NCBI RefSeq assembly: GCF_900290115.1
Contig: NZ_LT985748.1
Coordinates: 501,120 to 565,119, forward strand
DNA length: 64,000 nucleotides
Direction: 5' to 3'
Source of the DNA: Alistipes sp. Marseille-P5061
GTDB taxonomy: Bacteria; Bacteroidota; Bacteroidia; Bacteroidales; Rikenellaceae
The notes under the pieces were generated by a model. The model was not told the origin of the DNA and searched no databases. It saw only the letters and a list, made by a program, of their open reading frames with translations. Position 1 is the first letter of the stretch; every line of letters starts with the position of its first letter. A program made the position numbers and the translations under genes. Below, one piece after another: positions 26,470-34,794 of this stretch.

Positions 26470-26606
26470 TGCAAGGCAGGTCTTCTGGCTTGTTCCGAAC
26501 GCAATGCCTTCCCGGTCCCAAGGACCAGTGGCAAAGAGTATTGCGCCCATTGAGGAACTTACAGCAGCGGGAACTGCTGCCGAATTTCACGGCATTCCCA
26601 TTTAAT
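26470..26606 (-). promoter_or_regulatory. Cobalamin riboswitch
   Basis: On the minus strand the conserved pieces come in the right order: GGGAATGCCGTGAAATTC near 26600-26583, then CCCGCTGCTGTAAG near 26573-26560, GCCACTGG near 26532-26525, GGGAAGGC near 26513-26506, and the B12 box AAGCCAGAAGACCTGCC at about 26491-26475. It controls the DUF4465 gene 200 nt downstream, most likely by repression when B12 is abundant. Between aptamer and gene (26269-26469) I saw no certain terminator; the expression platform is unclear. Confidence 0.9.
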
Positions 26607-26647
26607 CACGCGGAGTGGTTGTGAACTCTTTGTGAACCATTGCGGTG

Positions 26648-26655
26648 CAAATTTA
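26648..26655 (-). promoter_or_regulatory. -7 element for the riboswitch transcript
   Basis: TAAATTTG on the minus strand fits TAnnTTTG. It would start the transcript near 26643, just upstream of the aptamer. It lies only 13 bp from the opposing fabD -7 box. Confidence 0.5.
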
Positions 26656-26668
26656 GAAAATAAATTCG

Positions 26669-26676
26669 TATCTTTG
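26669..26676 (+). promoter_or_regulatory. -7 promoter element of fabD
   Basis: TATCTTTG is a perfect TAnnTTTG match 29 bp before the fabD ATG. No strong -33 element was seen. Confidence 0.6.
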
Positions 26677-26705
26677 CCCACGCAAACAAAAATTATTTGG
26701 AAATC

Positions 26706-27587
26706 ATGAAACACGCATACGTATTTCCGGGTCAGGGTGCTCAGGCCGTAGGCATGGGCAAGGACCTCTACGAACACGTACCCGAGGCGAAGGCCCTCTT
26801 CGAGCAGGCCAACGAGATTCTCGGCTTCCGCATCACCGACATCATGTTCGCCGGTACGGACGAGGAGCTCAAGCAGACCAAAGTGACGCAGCCCGCCGTA
26901 TTCCTCCACTCGGTCATCATGGCCAAGGCGCTGGGCGTAAAGCCCGATGCCGTTGCCGGCCACTCGCTGGGCGAGTTCTCGGCACTGGTAGTTGCCGGAG
27001 CCCTCTCGTTCGAGGATGGTCTGAAGCTGGTTTCGAAACGTGCCATGGCCATGCAGGCCGCCTGCGAGGCGCAGCCCGGTACGATGGCCGCCATCCTCGG
27101 TCTGGAGGATAAGGTTGTCGAGGATATCTGCTCGTCGATTGACGGCGTGGTCGTTGCAGCCAACTACAACTGCCCGGGCCAGCTGGTTATCTCGGGTGCC
27201 GTCGAGGCCGTCGAGGCTGCCTGCGAGAAGGCCAAGGAGGCCGGTGCACGCCGTGCGCTGCGTCTGCCCGTGGGCGGTGCGTTCCACTCGCCGTTGATGG
27301 AGCCCGCCAAGCAGGAGCTGCAGAAGGCCATCGAGGAGGCTCCCTTCCAGACGCCGAGCTGCCCCATCTACCAGAATGTCGATGCGAAGCCCTATACGGA
27401 CCCCGCCCGCATCAAGGCCAACCTGATTGCCCAGCTGACGGCCCCCGTACGCTGGACCTACATCGTCAAGAACATGCTCGCCGACGGCGTGACGGAGTTC
27501 ACCGAACTCGGCCCCGGCACGGTGCTCCAGGGCCTCATCAAGAAGGTCGACAAGGAGGCTGTTGTCGAATCGAAATCGACGCTGTAG
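26706..27587 (+). CDS. fabD: Malonyl-CoA:ACP transacylase
   Basis: 293 aa. Loads malonyl groups onto acyl carrier protein for fatty-acid synthesis. The oxyanion motif VFPGQGAQAVGMG is at the N-terminus, the nucleophile Ser87 lies in GHSLGEFSALV and the catalytic His194 in GGAFHSPLM. The C-terminal SGAVEAV and ELGPGTVLQGLIKK segments also fit. The ATG at 26706 is preferred to an in-frame TTG three codons earlier. It is a single-gene unit between its own promoter and a strong terminator, not in a fab cluster as in many bacteria. Confidence 0.97.
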   Translation: MKHAYVFPGQGAQAVGMGKDLYEHVPEAKALFEQANEILGFRITDIMFAGTDEELKQTKVTQPAVFLHSVIMAKALGVKPDAVAGHSLGEFSALVVAGALSFEDGLKLVSKRAMAMQAACEAQPGTMAAILGLEDKVVEDICSSIDGVVVAANYNCPGQLVISGAVEAVEAACEKAKEAGARRALRLPVGGAFHSPLMEPAKQELQKAIEEAPFQTPSCPIYQNVDAKPYTDPARIKANLIAQLTAPVRWTYIVKNMLADGVTEFTELGPGTVLQGLIKKVDKEAVVESKSTL

Positions 27588-27605
27588 TACCACTGCACGG
27601 CACAG

Positions 27606-27643
27606 GAGGAAGGGGTTGTTTTTCAGTCCCTTCCTCTTTTTTT
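27606..27643 (+). terminator. Terminator of fabD
   Basis: GAGGAAGGG pairs with CCCTTCCTC and is followed by T7. Confidence 0.92.
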
Positions 27644-27685
27644 GTGCCGTTTGGAACGAAATATATTAAATTTTATTAAAATATA

Positions 27686-27716
27686 TTGGCGTTTTTAATA
27701 ATTCTTATTATATTTG
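27686..27716 (+). promoter_or_regulatory. Promoter of the NagC-like regulator gene
   Basis: TTG (27686-27688), a 20-bp spacer and TATATTTG (27709-27716): a full match to the Bacteroidota -33/-7 arrangement in an AT-rich stretch. The start site would be near 27722. Confidence 0.75.
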
Positions 27717-27747
27717 CCGAAGTTCGGTTAAATAATGAGATAAAGGA

Positions 27748-28977
27748 ATGGCATCGCTGACAGAATTCTTCAACAAGCACGAGGACGATGAGCTGAAGGG
27801 CATCACGCACAAGAACAGCATCATCAAACGTAACATCATCGCTCACATGGCCATCAACGGCGAATGCACGCTGTCGGAGTTGACCAAGGAGCTGCATATC
27901 AGCGTACCGACCATCACCAAACTGGTCCAGGAGCTCGTCGACGAGAACATCGTGACGGACCTGGGCAAGGTGGAGACCCCGGGCGGACGGCGTCCCAACA
28001 TCTTCGGCCTGGCCAACTCGGCCATCTACTTCGCCGGAGTGAGCGTCAACCGCGACAAGATGAGTTTCCTGATTACCGACCTGCAGAACAACATCATCAA
28101 GGAGGAGTACGACAACACGTTCGAGCTGCTCGACCGCCCGCAGTGCCTCGAGCGCATCTGCAGCAACATCGAGCACTTCATCGCCACGTGCGGCATCGAC
28201 CGCAGCAAGATTCTCGGCGTGGGCGTCTGCATGACGGGCCGCGTCAACCCCGCCACGGGGCGCAGCTACAAGTACTTCACCACGAGCGAGCAGTCGCTGC
28301 GCGACATTCTCGAGTCGCGCATCGGCATCCGCGTACTGCTCGAGAACGACACCCGAGCCCGCTGCTATGCGGAGTACACCTGCGGCAAATCGAAGGAGGA
28401 CAGCGACGTGTTGTACCTCCATCTGGGCCGCGGCGTGGCCATCGGCATCGTCATCGACGGCAAGCTCTACTACGGCAAGAGCGGCTTTGCGGGCGAGTTC
28501 GGCCACATCCCCTTCTTCGACAACGAAATCATCTGCTCGTGCGGCAAGAAGGGGTGCCTCGAGACCGAGGTTTCGGGTATCGCCATCGAGGAGAAGATGT
28601 GCCATCTGATTGAGAACGGGCGCAATACGATTCTCAAGGAGAAGTACGACCAGCAGAAGAGCATCCACATCGACGACATCATCGCCGCGGCCAAAAACGA
28701 CGACAACCTCTCCATCGAGCTCATCGAGGAGGCGGGCGAGAAGATGGGCAAGGCGGTGGCCTTCCTCATCAACACGTTCAACCCCGAGACGGTCATCGTG
28801 GGCGGCAACCTGGCCGCAGCGGGCGACTACATCATGCTGCCGCTCAAATCCTCGACCAACAAATACTCGCTCAACCTGGTCTACAAGGATACGAAGTTCC
28901 GCCTGTCGAAGATGAGCGACAATGCCAACGCCTGGGGCGTAGCGATGCTCATCCGCAACAAAATCATCGGACTGTAA
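27748..28977 (+). CDS. ROK family transcriptional regulator (NagC/Mlc-like)
   Basis: 409 aa. An N-terminal winged helix-turn-helix (about 25-85: IIAHMAINGECTLSELTKELHISVPTITKLVQEL spans two helices and the turn) precedes a ROK sugar-binding domain. The full ROK zinc signature is present: GEFGH with His253, then Cys263, Cys265 and Cys270. TPGGRRPNIFGL marks the wing/linker. NagC and Mlc relatives sense sugar phosphates or transporters and repress amino-sugar or glucose genes. The amino-sugar operon ends 2.6 kb upstream, so that is the natural candidate regulon; direct evidence is lacking. It has its own strong promoter. Confidence 0.88.
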   Translation: MASLTEFFNKHEDDELKGITHKNSIIKRNIIAHMAINGECTLSELTKELHISVPTITKLVQELVDENIVTDLGKVETPGGRRPNIFGLANSAIYFAGVSVNRDKMSFLITDLQNNIIKEEYDNTFELLDRPQCLERICSNIEHFIATCGIDRSKILGVGVCMTGRVNPATGRSYKYFTTSEQSLRDILESRIGIRVLLENDTRARCYAEYTCGKSKEDSDVLYLHLGRGVAIGIVIDGKLYYGKSGFAGEFGHIPFFDNEIICSCGKKGCLETEVSGIAIEEKMCHLIENGRNTILKEKYDQQKSIHIDDIIAAAKNDDNLSIELIEEAGEKMGKAVAFLINTFNPETVIVGGNLAAAGDYIMLPLKSSTNKYSLNLVYKDTKFRLSKMSDNANAWGVAMLIRNKIIGL

Positions 28978-29028
28978 AGCTCATCCGGAGGCAGCGGGCA
29001 CCCCGCGACCCGCACCGAATCGAAAAAC

Positions 29029-29550
29029 ATGAGACTCGAAGGCAAACTCATCCGCCTGCGCGCCGTCGAACCCGACGACGTCGAGCCGATGTACCATTGG
29101 GAGAACGACCCCGCGGTCTGGCACGTCAGCGGCACGCTGGCTCCCTTCTCGCGCCATCAGCTGCAGCGCTTCGTCGACGAGCAGCAGTTCGACATCTACC
29201 AGACGCGCCAGATGCGCCTCATCATCGAGGCGCTCGAGACGGGACGCCCGGTCGGAGCGCTCGACCTCTTCGAATTCGAGCCGCAGCACCGCCGTGCCGG
29301 CGTCGGCATTCTGGTCCATGACCCGGAGCTCCGGGGTCTGGGTTACGCCTCGGAGGCCCTCGAGCTGCTGACGGAGTACGCCCGCGAGGTGCTGGGGCTC
29401 CACCAGCTGTGGAGCAGCGTCGCCGCCGGCAACAAGGCCAGCCTGGCCCTCTTCCGCCGGGCGGGATTCATCGAGACCGGCACGCGCCGCGACTGGCTCT
29501 GGAGCTCCGAAGGGTTCTGCGACGAGGTGATGCTCCAGCGCATGCTCTGA
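29029..29550 (+). CDS. GNAT family N-acetyltransferase
   Basis: 173 aa, RimJ/RimL/SpeG-like branch. MRLEGKLIRLRAVEPDDVEPMYHWENDP is the usual opening. The acetyl-CoA-binding strand and loop appear as RRAGVGILVHDPELRGLGYASEALELL. The AGNKASLALFRRAGFIETG segment closes the fold. Substrates of this branch include ribosomal proteins, polyamines and small amines, and the present one is unknown. It is 51 bp after the ROK regulator and in the same orientation, possibly co-transcribed. Confidence 0.88.
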   Translation: MRLEGKLIRLRAVEPDDVEPMYHWENDPAVWHVSGTLAPFSRHQLQRFVDEQQFDIYQTRQMRLIIEALETGRPVGALDLFEFEPQHRRAGVGILVHDPELRGLGYASEALELLTEYAREVLGLHQLWSSVAAGNKASLALFRRAGFIETGTRRDWLWSSEGFCDEVMLQRML

Positions 29551-29652
29551 GGCGGATGCGGAGCACCGGACGTGCAGCCACCCCAAGCAAAACGGGCATC
29601 CAATCCGGGGCCCGACACGGCTCCACCCGACCCGACACAGCGACAAGACACA

Positions 29653-29686
29653 AAAAATCCCGCGACCTTTCGGTTGCGGGATTTTT
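29653..29686. terminator. Bidirectional terminator between GNAT and galK
   Basis: AAAAATCCCGCGACC pairs with GGTTGCGGGATTTTT around a TTTC loop. Convergent genes end 103 bp to the left and 16 bp to the right. Confidence 0.9.
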
Positions 29687-29701
29687 CACCAATATATATA
29701 A

Positions 29702-30844
29702 TTACTCCAGCCGGCGCGAACCGTCCGAGATGACTACGTCGTAGACCTTCGGCTCGTGGCCGTAACGGGCAGCGAACTGCTCCCGGGCCTTTGCGATGAA
29801 GTCGTCGTAGCGTTCGTCCTTCACCAGGTTGATGGTGCAGCCGCCGAAGCCGCCGCCCATGATGCGCGAACCCGTGACGCCGCACGCCTCGGCCACCTCG
29901 ACCAGGAAGTCCAGCTCCTCGCACGACACCTCGTAATCCTTCGACATACCCCAGTGCGTCTCGTACATCCGACGGCCGACCGTCTCGTAGTCGCCCCGCC
30001 CCAGCGCATCGCAGACATCGAGCACACGGCACTCCTCGCCGATGACGTAGCGGGCACGCTTGTAATCCTCCTCCGAAATCTGCCCCTTCACGGCATCGAG
30101 CTGCTCCATCGTGGCGCCGCGCAGGAACTCCTGTCCCAGCACCCGGGCCACCCGCTCGCACGAAGCGCGGCGGTCGTTGTAGGGCGACCCCACCAACTCG
30201 TGCTTCACGCGCGAATCGAGCAGCACCAGACGGTATCCCTTCGGGTCGAAGGGAAAGTACTCATACTCGAGCGAGCGGCAGTCGAGACGAATCAGATTGC
30301 CCCGCTTGCCGAAGACCGAGGCGAACTGGTCCATGATGCCGCAGTTGACGCCGCAGTAGTTGTGCTCGGTCGCCTGGCCAATTTTCACCAGTTCGAACTT
30401 GTCGATGCCGCACTGCCACAACTCGTTGAGGGCAAAGGCATAGGTCGATTCGAGCGCCGCCGACGAAGACATGCCCGCACCCAGCGGCACGTCGCCCGCA
30501 AAGACCGTATCGAAGCCGCCGATGCGGCCGCTGCGCTTCTGCACCTCACGGCAGACGCCGAAGATGTAGCGCGCCCACGACTGTGCGGGCTTGTCCGCCT
30601 CGCCCAGACCGAACTCCGAGGCCTCGTTCATGTCGAGCGACCAGGCCCGCACGCGCTCCGTGCCGTTGGGACGGATGGCTGCCATGATACCCTTGTCCAC
30701 CGCTCCGGGGAAGACGAAGCCACCGTTGTAGTCCGTATGTTCGCCGATGAGGTTGATGCGTCCAGGTGACGTGAAGAGCGATGCCCCCTCGCCGTAGAGT
30801 TCCCGGAACTTGGCGAGAAGCTGCTCCTTCATATTCTTATTCAT
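29702..30844 (-). CDS. galK: Galactokinase
   Basis: 380 aa GHMP kinase phosphorylating galactose at C1 in the Leloir pathway. The galactose signature GRINLIGEHTDYNGGFV is near residues 28-44. The GHMP ATP motif PLGAGMSSSAALE and the C-terminal GGGFGGCTINLV are present. The catalytic base region CGIMDQFASVFG is intact. No galT, galE or galactose transporter gene lies beside it in this window. Start is MNKNMKEQ or the Met four codons later. A TATCTTCG element lies 32 bp upstream on the same strand. Confidence 0.96.
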   Translation of the reverse strand: MNKNMKEQLLAKFRELYGEGASLFTSPGRINLIGEHTDYNGGFVFPGAVDKGIMAAIRPNGTERVRAWSLDMNEASEFGLGEADKPAQSWARYIFGVCREVQKRSGRIGGFDTVFAGDVPLGAGMSSSAALESTYAFALNELWQCGIDKFELVKIGQATEHNYCGVNCGIMDQFASVFGKRGNLIRLDCRSLEYEYFPFDPKGYRLVLLDSRVKHELVGSPYNDRRASCERVARVLGQEFLRGATMEQLDAVKGQISEEDYKRARYVIGEECRVLDVCDALGRGDYETVGRRMYETHWGMSKDYEVSCEELDFLVEVAEACGVTGSRIMGGGFGGCTINLVKDERYDDFIAKAREQFAARYGHEPKVYDVVISDGSRRLE

Positions 30845-30875
30845 AAGTCAATATTTTGGTTGGATTCAAACTTTA

Positions 30876-30883
30876 CGAAGATA
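30876..30883 (-). promoter_or_regulatory. Probable -7 element of galK
   Basis: TATCTTCG on the minus strand, one base off TAnnTTTG. In the rest of the 398-bp galK-GDPD gap (30884-31173) I saw no gene, repeat or riboswitch. Confidence 0.4.
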
Positions 30884-31173
30884 GGCATTTTTTCCGAAAT
30901 CCGAAAGCGGCAGCCGCAAAACTTACGCTTCATGCATCCGTCACACCGCTCCGCCGTCACCACCCTACCCTGCTGCCCGTACACGTGTGGAGTATAAGGT
31001 AACCGACCGTGGAGAGAAAGGTCCGCAGGCCGCGAAAACGGCAGACGCAGGCGGCCGGGAACAGCAAAGAACAGAGGGTGAAATAGGGCCATAGAGAGAA
31101 CCGCGGGCGGAAACGGGGAAGAACCGGGGCGATGACAAAACCATGAAACGTCGGCCGGGCCGAAGAATTTTTG

Positions 31174-31203
31174 TTGCAGGTTGGCAAAATTTCCCTATCT
31201 TTG
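31174..31203 (+). promoter_or_regulatory. Promoter of the glycerophosphodiesterase gene
   Basis: TTG (31174-31176), a 19-bp spacer and TATCTTTG (31196-31203); 39 bp to the ATG. Confidence 0.7.
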
Positions 31204-31242
31204 TTTTAAGTTTCGTTTTGTAATCACTCAAACCTGAATGCC

Positions 31243-32010
31243 ATGAAAAAACTTTCGCTTCTTTTCATCCTCCTGGCAGCCGGTGCCGGCTCGGCTCTGG
31301 CCCAGCCCAAGGTCATCGCCCACCGAGGCTACTGGAAAGCCCCCAACTCGGCCCAGAACTCGCTCGCTTCGTTCTCCAAGGCCGACTCGATTGGGGTCTT
31401 CGCCTCGGAAATCGACGTATGGCTCACGGCCGACGACCGGCTCATCGTCAACCACGACCGCGTCTTCAAGGGGACGGACATCAACATGGAGCGCTCGACA
31501 CAGCGCGATATCTGCAACATCGTGCTGGCCAACGGCGAGAACATCCCGACGCTCGACGCCTATCTGAAGCTGGTGACGACGAAACCCGACACGCGGCTCG
31601 TGCTTGAGATGAAGTCGCTCTCGGACCTCAGCCGCGAGGACCTCGCCGCCGAAAAAATCGTCAAGGCGCTGCGCAAGTACGGCCTTGTCGAGCGGACCGA
31701 CATCATCGCCTTCTCGCTCAACGCCTGCCTGGCCTTCAAGAAGCTGCTGCCCGATTCGAAAATCTACTACCTCGACGGCGACCTCACGCCCAAGAAAATC
31801 AAGAAGCTCGGTCTGGCCGGCATCGACTACTCGATTGAGGCGCTGCGCAAGCATCCCGAATGGGTCGAGCAGGCGCACAAGCTGGGCCTCGAGGTCAACG
31901 TCTGGACCGTAGACAAGGAGGAGGACATGCGCTACTTCATCGACCTGGGTGTCGACTACATCACCACCAACTACCCCGAGCAGCTGCAGCAGCTCATCGG
32001 CGAGAAATAG
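31243..32010 (+). CDS. Exported glycerophosphodiester phosphodiesterase family protein
   Basis: 255 aa. A signal peptide (MKKLSLLFILLAAGAGSALAQ) directs it to the periplasm. The GDPD TIM barrel shows VIAHRGYWK (catalytic His-Arg), SEIDVWLTADDRLIVNHD (metal Glu/Asp and catalytic His), VLEMKS and VNVWTVDKEEDMRYFIDLGVDYITTNYP. Such enzymes release glycerol-3-phosphate from deacylated phospholipids. The glpR, glpD and glpT genes directly downstream make this the probable supplier of glycerol-3-phosphate. The EIDVWLT form is more usual in phosphodiesterases than in glycosidase-like relatives. Confidence 0.9.
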   Translation: MKKLSLLFILLAAGAGSALAQPKVIAHRGYWKAPNSAQNSLASFSKADSIGVFASEIDVWLTADDRLIVNHDRVFKGTDINMERSTQRDICNIVLANGENIPTLDAYLKLVTTKPDTRLVLEMKSLSDLSREDLAAEKIVKALRKYGLVERTDIIAFSLNACLAFKKLLPDSKIYYLDGDLTPKKIKKLGLAGIDYSIEALRKHPEWVEQAHKLGLEVNVWTVDKEEDMRYFIDLGVDYITTNYPEQLQQLIGEK

Positions 32011-32054
32011 CTCAGCACCCCGGCGTCGCAGCGCCGGGCCGGGAGCGATACGAA

Positions 32055-32094
32055 AGAAGCGCGTTGCCGCATGTCGGCAACGCGCTTCTGCTTT
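32055..32094 (+). terminator. Terminator of the glycerophosphodiesterase gene
   Basis: AGAAGCGCGTTGCCG pairs perfectly with CGGCAACGCGCTTCT, followed by GCTTTT. Confidence 0.85.
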
Positions 32095-32191
32095 TCTATC
32101 CGGGAGCTGCCCCACGGCGCGCTCCGACAGGTGCACACAACGGCCGGCACAAAGCGGCGGCCACCACCCGCTCCGACGGAACGGAGGCGGT

Positions 32192-32989
32192 TCAGACCTC
32201 AACCACGCGCACCTCGATGCCCCGCTCGCGAAGCTCCTTGAGGATATGGGGCTGCACCCCGCTGTCGGTGATAATCATATCGACCGAATCGAGGCTGCAA
32301 ATCCGGCTGAAGCCCCGACGGCCGAACTTCGAGCTGTCGGCCAGCACGATGACCTTCTGTGCCGAGTTAATCATCACGCCGTTGAGCGCCGCCTCGAGCA
32401 GGTTGGTCGTCGTCAGTCCGCACTCGAGGTCGATGCCGTCGACGCCCATGTAGAGCTTGCTGCAGTTGAAGTGTTTGAGCATCTCCTCGGCAAAGGGGCC
32501 CACCACCGATACCGAACTGCTGCGCGTGATGCCGCCGAGCTGGATTACGTCGATGTTCGACTTCTGCGACAGAATCGAGGTGACGGGCACCGAGGCCGTG
32601 ATGACGGTCAGCCGCCCGACCGGTTTGATTTCATGAGCCAGGAAGGCCACCGTAGTACCCGAAGCGATGATGACCGAATCGTCCCGTTCGAGCAGCTTCG
32701 CAGCCTCGGCTCCGATGGCACGCTTCTCGGTCACGTTGCGCTTCTCCTTCTCGTTGACGTGGCGGTCGCTGATGTAGGGGCTGATGAGAATCGCACTGCC
32801 GTGCGTACGATAGAGCTTCTTTTGCGATTCGAGGTAGGAGAGGTCCTTGCGGATGGTCACCTCCGAGACCTTGAACATCTCGGCCAGCTGCGTGACCGAA
32901 ATCGACCCGTGCTGTTGCAGCAGCGCCAGAATACGGCTGTGCCGTTCGGGCAGGCTCAGCAGGGACTCTTCACCGACTTGATTATTCAT
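32192..32989 (-). CDS. glpR: DeoR/GlpR family transcriptional regulator
   Basis: 265 aa. The DeoR-type winged helix is at about 14-70 (RHSRILALLQQHGSISVTQLAEMF, then VSEVTIRKDLSYLE). The effector domain has the DeoR pattern VIIASGTTVAFLAHEI and a C-terminal LADSSKFGRRGFSRICSLDSVDMIITD. It is divergent from glpD-glpT, so a repressor that responds to glycerol-3-phosphate is the likely role. The symbol is based on this context. Three phased repeats upstream of glpD are candidate operators. Confidence 0.88.
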   Translation of the reverse strand: MNNQVGEESLLSLPERHSRILALLQQHGSISVTQLAEMFKVSEVTIRKDLSYLESQKKLYRTHGSAILISPYISDRHVNEKEKRNVTEKRAIGAEAAKLLERDDSVIIASGTTVAFLAHEIKPVGRLTVITASVPVTSILSQKSNIDVIQLGGITRSSSVSVVGPFAEEMLKHFNCSKLYMGVDGIDLECGLTTTNLLEAALNGVMINSAQKVIVLADSSKFGRRGFSRICSLDSVDMIITDSGVQPHILKELRERGIEVRVVEV

Positions 32990-33081
32990 TCAAAAGCGTT
33001 TTTCGTTGATTATTTACGCTAAGATACGAAAATATATTCGGAAATGGAAGCATCGGGAGCAAAATTAACAACACTTCGGAC

Positions 33082-33137
33082 ATTTCGGAATAAAATTCAG
33101 TTTCATTTTGAAATAAAAGGGCAAATATTTTGAAATA
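33082..33137. repeat. Three phased 11-bp repeats, candidate GlpR operators
   Basis: ATTTCGGAATA (33082-33092), ATTTTGAAATA (33105-33115) and ATTTTGAAATA (33127-33137) are spaced 23 and 22 bp apart, about two helical turns. The third is the core of the palindrome ATATTTTGAAATAT and covers the -33 element of the glpD promoter. They lie in the glpR-glpD divergent gap. Confidence 0.65.
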
Positions 33138-33159
33138 TAAAAAATCATAGCTACTTTTG
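33129..33159 (+). promoter_or_regulatory. Promoter of the glpD-glpT operon
   Basis: TTTG (33129-33132), a 19-bp spacer and TACTTTTG (33152-33159), a full match, 24 bp before the ATG at 33184. Confidence 0.75.
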
Positions 33160-33183
33160 TTCCGAAACGAAATTCATAAACCT

Positions 33184-34755
33184 ATGAAAAGATCAACCCA
33201 ACTCGAAAAATTATCCGAAAAAGGAAAAATCTGGGATATGGTCGTAGTGGGCGGTGGTGCCACGGGCCTGGGCGTCGCAGTGGACGCCGCATCGCGCGGT
33301 TTCAGCGTTGCCCTGCTCGAGAAGACCGACTTTGCAAAGTGCACCTCCAGCCGGAGCACCAAGCTCGTCCATGGTGGCGTCCGCTACCTGCAGCACGGCG
33401 ACGTCATGCTCGTGCTCGAGGCGCTGCGCGAGCGCGGCCGCATGAAGGCCAACGCACCCCATCTGGTCAAGGACCAGGCGTTCGTCATCTCGAACTACAG
33501 CTATTGGGACAACTTCCTCTACTTCTGCGGTCTGACCTTCTACGACATGCTCTCGTTCGGCTTCGGATACGGACGGTCGAAGTTCATTTCGGCCAAGAAG
33601 GTGATGAAGTACCTCCCCACCTCGGTCGAGAAGGGTCTCAAGGGAGGCGTCGTCTATCACGACGGTCAGTTCGACGACTCGCGCATGGCGGTCAACCTGG
33701 CCGAAACCTGCATCGAGCAGGGCGGCGTGGTGGTCAACCAGGCAACCGTGACGGGCATCCTGCACAACGCCGAGGGGCGCGTCAGCGGAGTGACCTTCAC
33801 CGACAACCTCACGGGAGAGAGCTATCAGCTCAATGCCCGCAGCGTGGTCAATGCCGCCGGCTGCTTCGTCGACGACATCATGCACATGGACAGCCCCGAG
33901 CACCGCAAGATGGTGACCCCGAGCCAGGGCGTGCACCTGGTGCTCGACATGAAGTTCCTCAAGAGCGACTACGCCATCATGGTCCCCAAGACCTCGGACG
34001 GCCGCGTGCTCTTCGCCGTGCCCTGGCACGACAAGGTGGTCGTGGGTACGACCGACATCGTGCGCCCGAAGGCCGAGGAGGAGCCCCGTCCGCTCAAGGA
34101 GGAGATTGACTTCATCCTGGGAACGGCTGGCCTCTACATGAACCCCGCACCGACCTACAAGGACATCCTCTCGGTATTTGCCGGACAGCGCCCGCTGGCC
34201 GCACCCAAGAAGGAGGGCAAGAGCACGAAGGAGATTTCGCGCAGCCACAAGATTATCGTCTCGGACAACGGTCTGGTGACCATCACCGGCGGCAAGTGGA
34301 CCTCCTACCGCCTCATGGCCGAGGATACGGTCGACCACGCCATCGAGGTAGCGGGACTTCCCGCCCGCAAGTGCGTCACCAAGAAGCTCCACATCCACGG
34401 CTACCGCCCGAAACCCAACCTCAAGGACCACATGTATGTCTACGGAAGCGACGAGCCGAAAATTCTCGAGCTGATTCGTCAGAATCCCGAGCTCGGCGAG
34501 AAGCTCTCGCCCAAGTTCGACTACACGATGGCCGAGGTCGTATGGGCCGTACGCGAGGAGATGGCCATGACGCTCGAGGATGTGCTGGCACGCCGCGTGC
34601 GCATGCTCTTCGTCGACGCCCGCGAGGCGATGGCTGCCGCTCCGAAGGTTGCCGCCGTCGTAGCCCGCGAGCTGGGTCGCGACAAGGCCTGGGAAGAAGA
34701 GCAGGTGAAAAAGTTTACGGAATTGGCAAAAGGTTATATCTTTGAGCAGAAATAA
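33184..34755 (+). CDS. glpD: Aerobic-type glycerol-3-phosphate dehydrogenase
   Basis: 523 aa FAD enzyme oxidising glycerol-3-phosphate to dihydroxyacetone phosphate and passing electrons to quinone at the inner membrane. The dinucleotide-binding motif VVVGGGATGLGVAVDAASRG is at about 20-39. SRSTKLVHGGVRYL (family signature), VVNAAGCFVDDI, TSDGRVLFAVPWHDKVVVGTTD and ITGGKWTSYRLMAEDTVD follow, with the C-terminal GlpA/D cap domain. Start MKRSTQLEKL is used because an upstream in-frame ATG would overlap the promoter. glpT lies 90 bp downstream, with a perfect hairpin between. Confidence 0.95.
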   Translation: MKRSTQLEKLSEKGKIWDMVVVGGGATGLGVAVDAASRGFSVALLEKTDFAKCTSSRSTKLVHGGVRYLQHGDVMLVLEALRERGRMKANAPHLVKDQAFVISNYSYWDNFLYFCGLTFYDMLSFGFGYGRSKFISAKKVMKYLPTSVEKGLKGGVVYHDGQFDDSRMAVNLAETCIEQGGVVVNQATVTGILHNAEGRVSGVTFTDNLTGESYQLNARSVVNAAGCFVDDIMHMDSPEHRKMVTPSQGVHLVLDMKFLKSDYAIMVPKTSDGRVLFAVPWHDKVVVGTTDIVRPKAEEEPRPLKEEIDFILGTAGLYMNPAPTYKDILSVFAGQRPLAAPKKEGKSTKEISRSHKIIVSDNGLVTITGGKWTSYRLMAEDTVDHAIEVAGLPARKCVTKKLHIHGYRPKPNLKDHMYVYGSDEPKILELIRQNPELGEKLSPKFDYTMAEVVWAVREEMAMTLEDVLARRVRMLFVDAREAMAAAPKVAAVVARELGRDKAWEEEQVKKFTELAKGYIFEQK

Positions 34756-34794
34756 CCGACCTTTCCGTACCTCTACAATTAACGATTAACCGAT

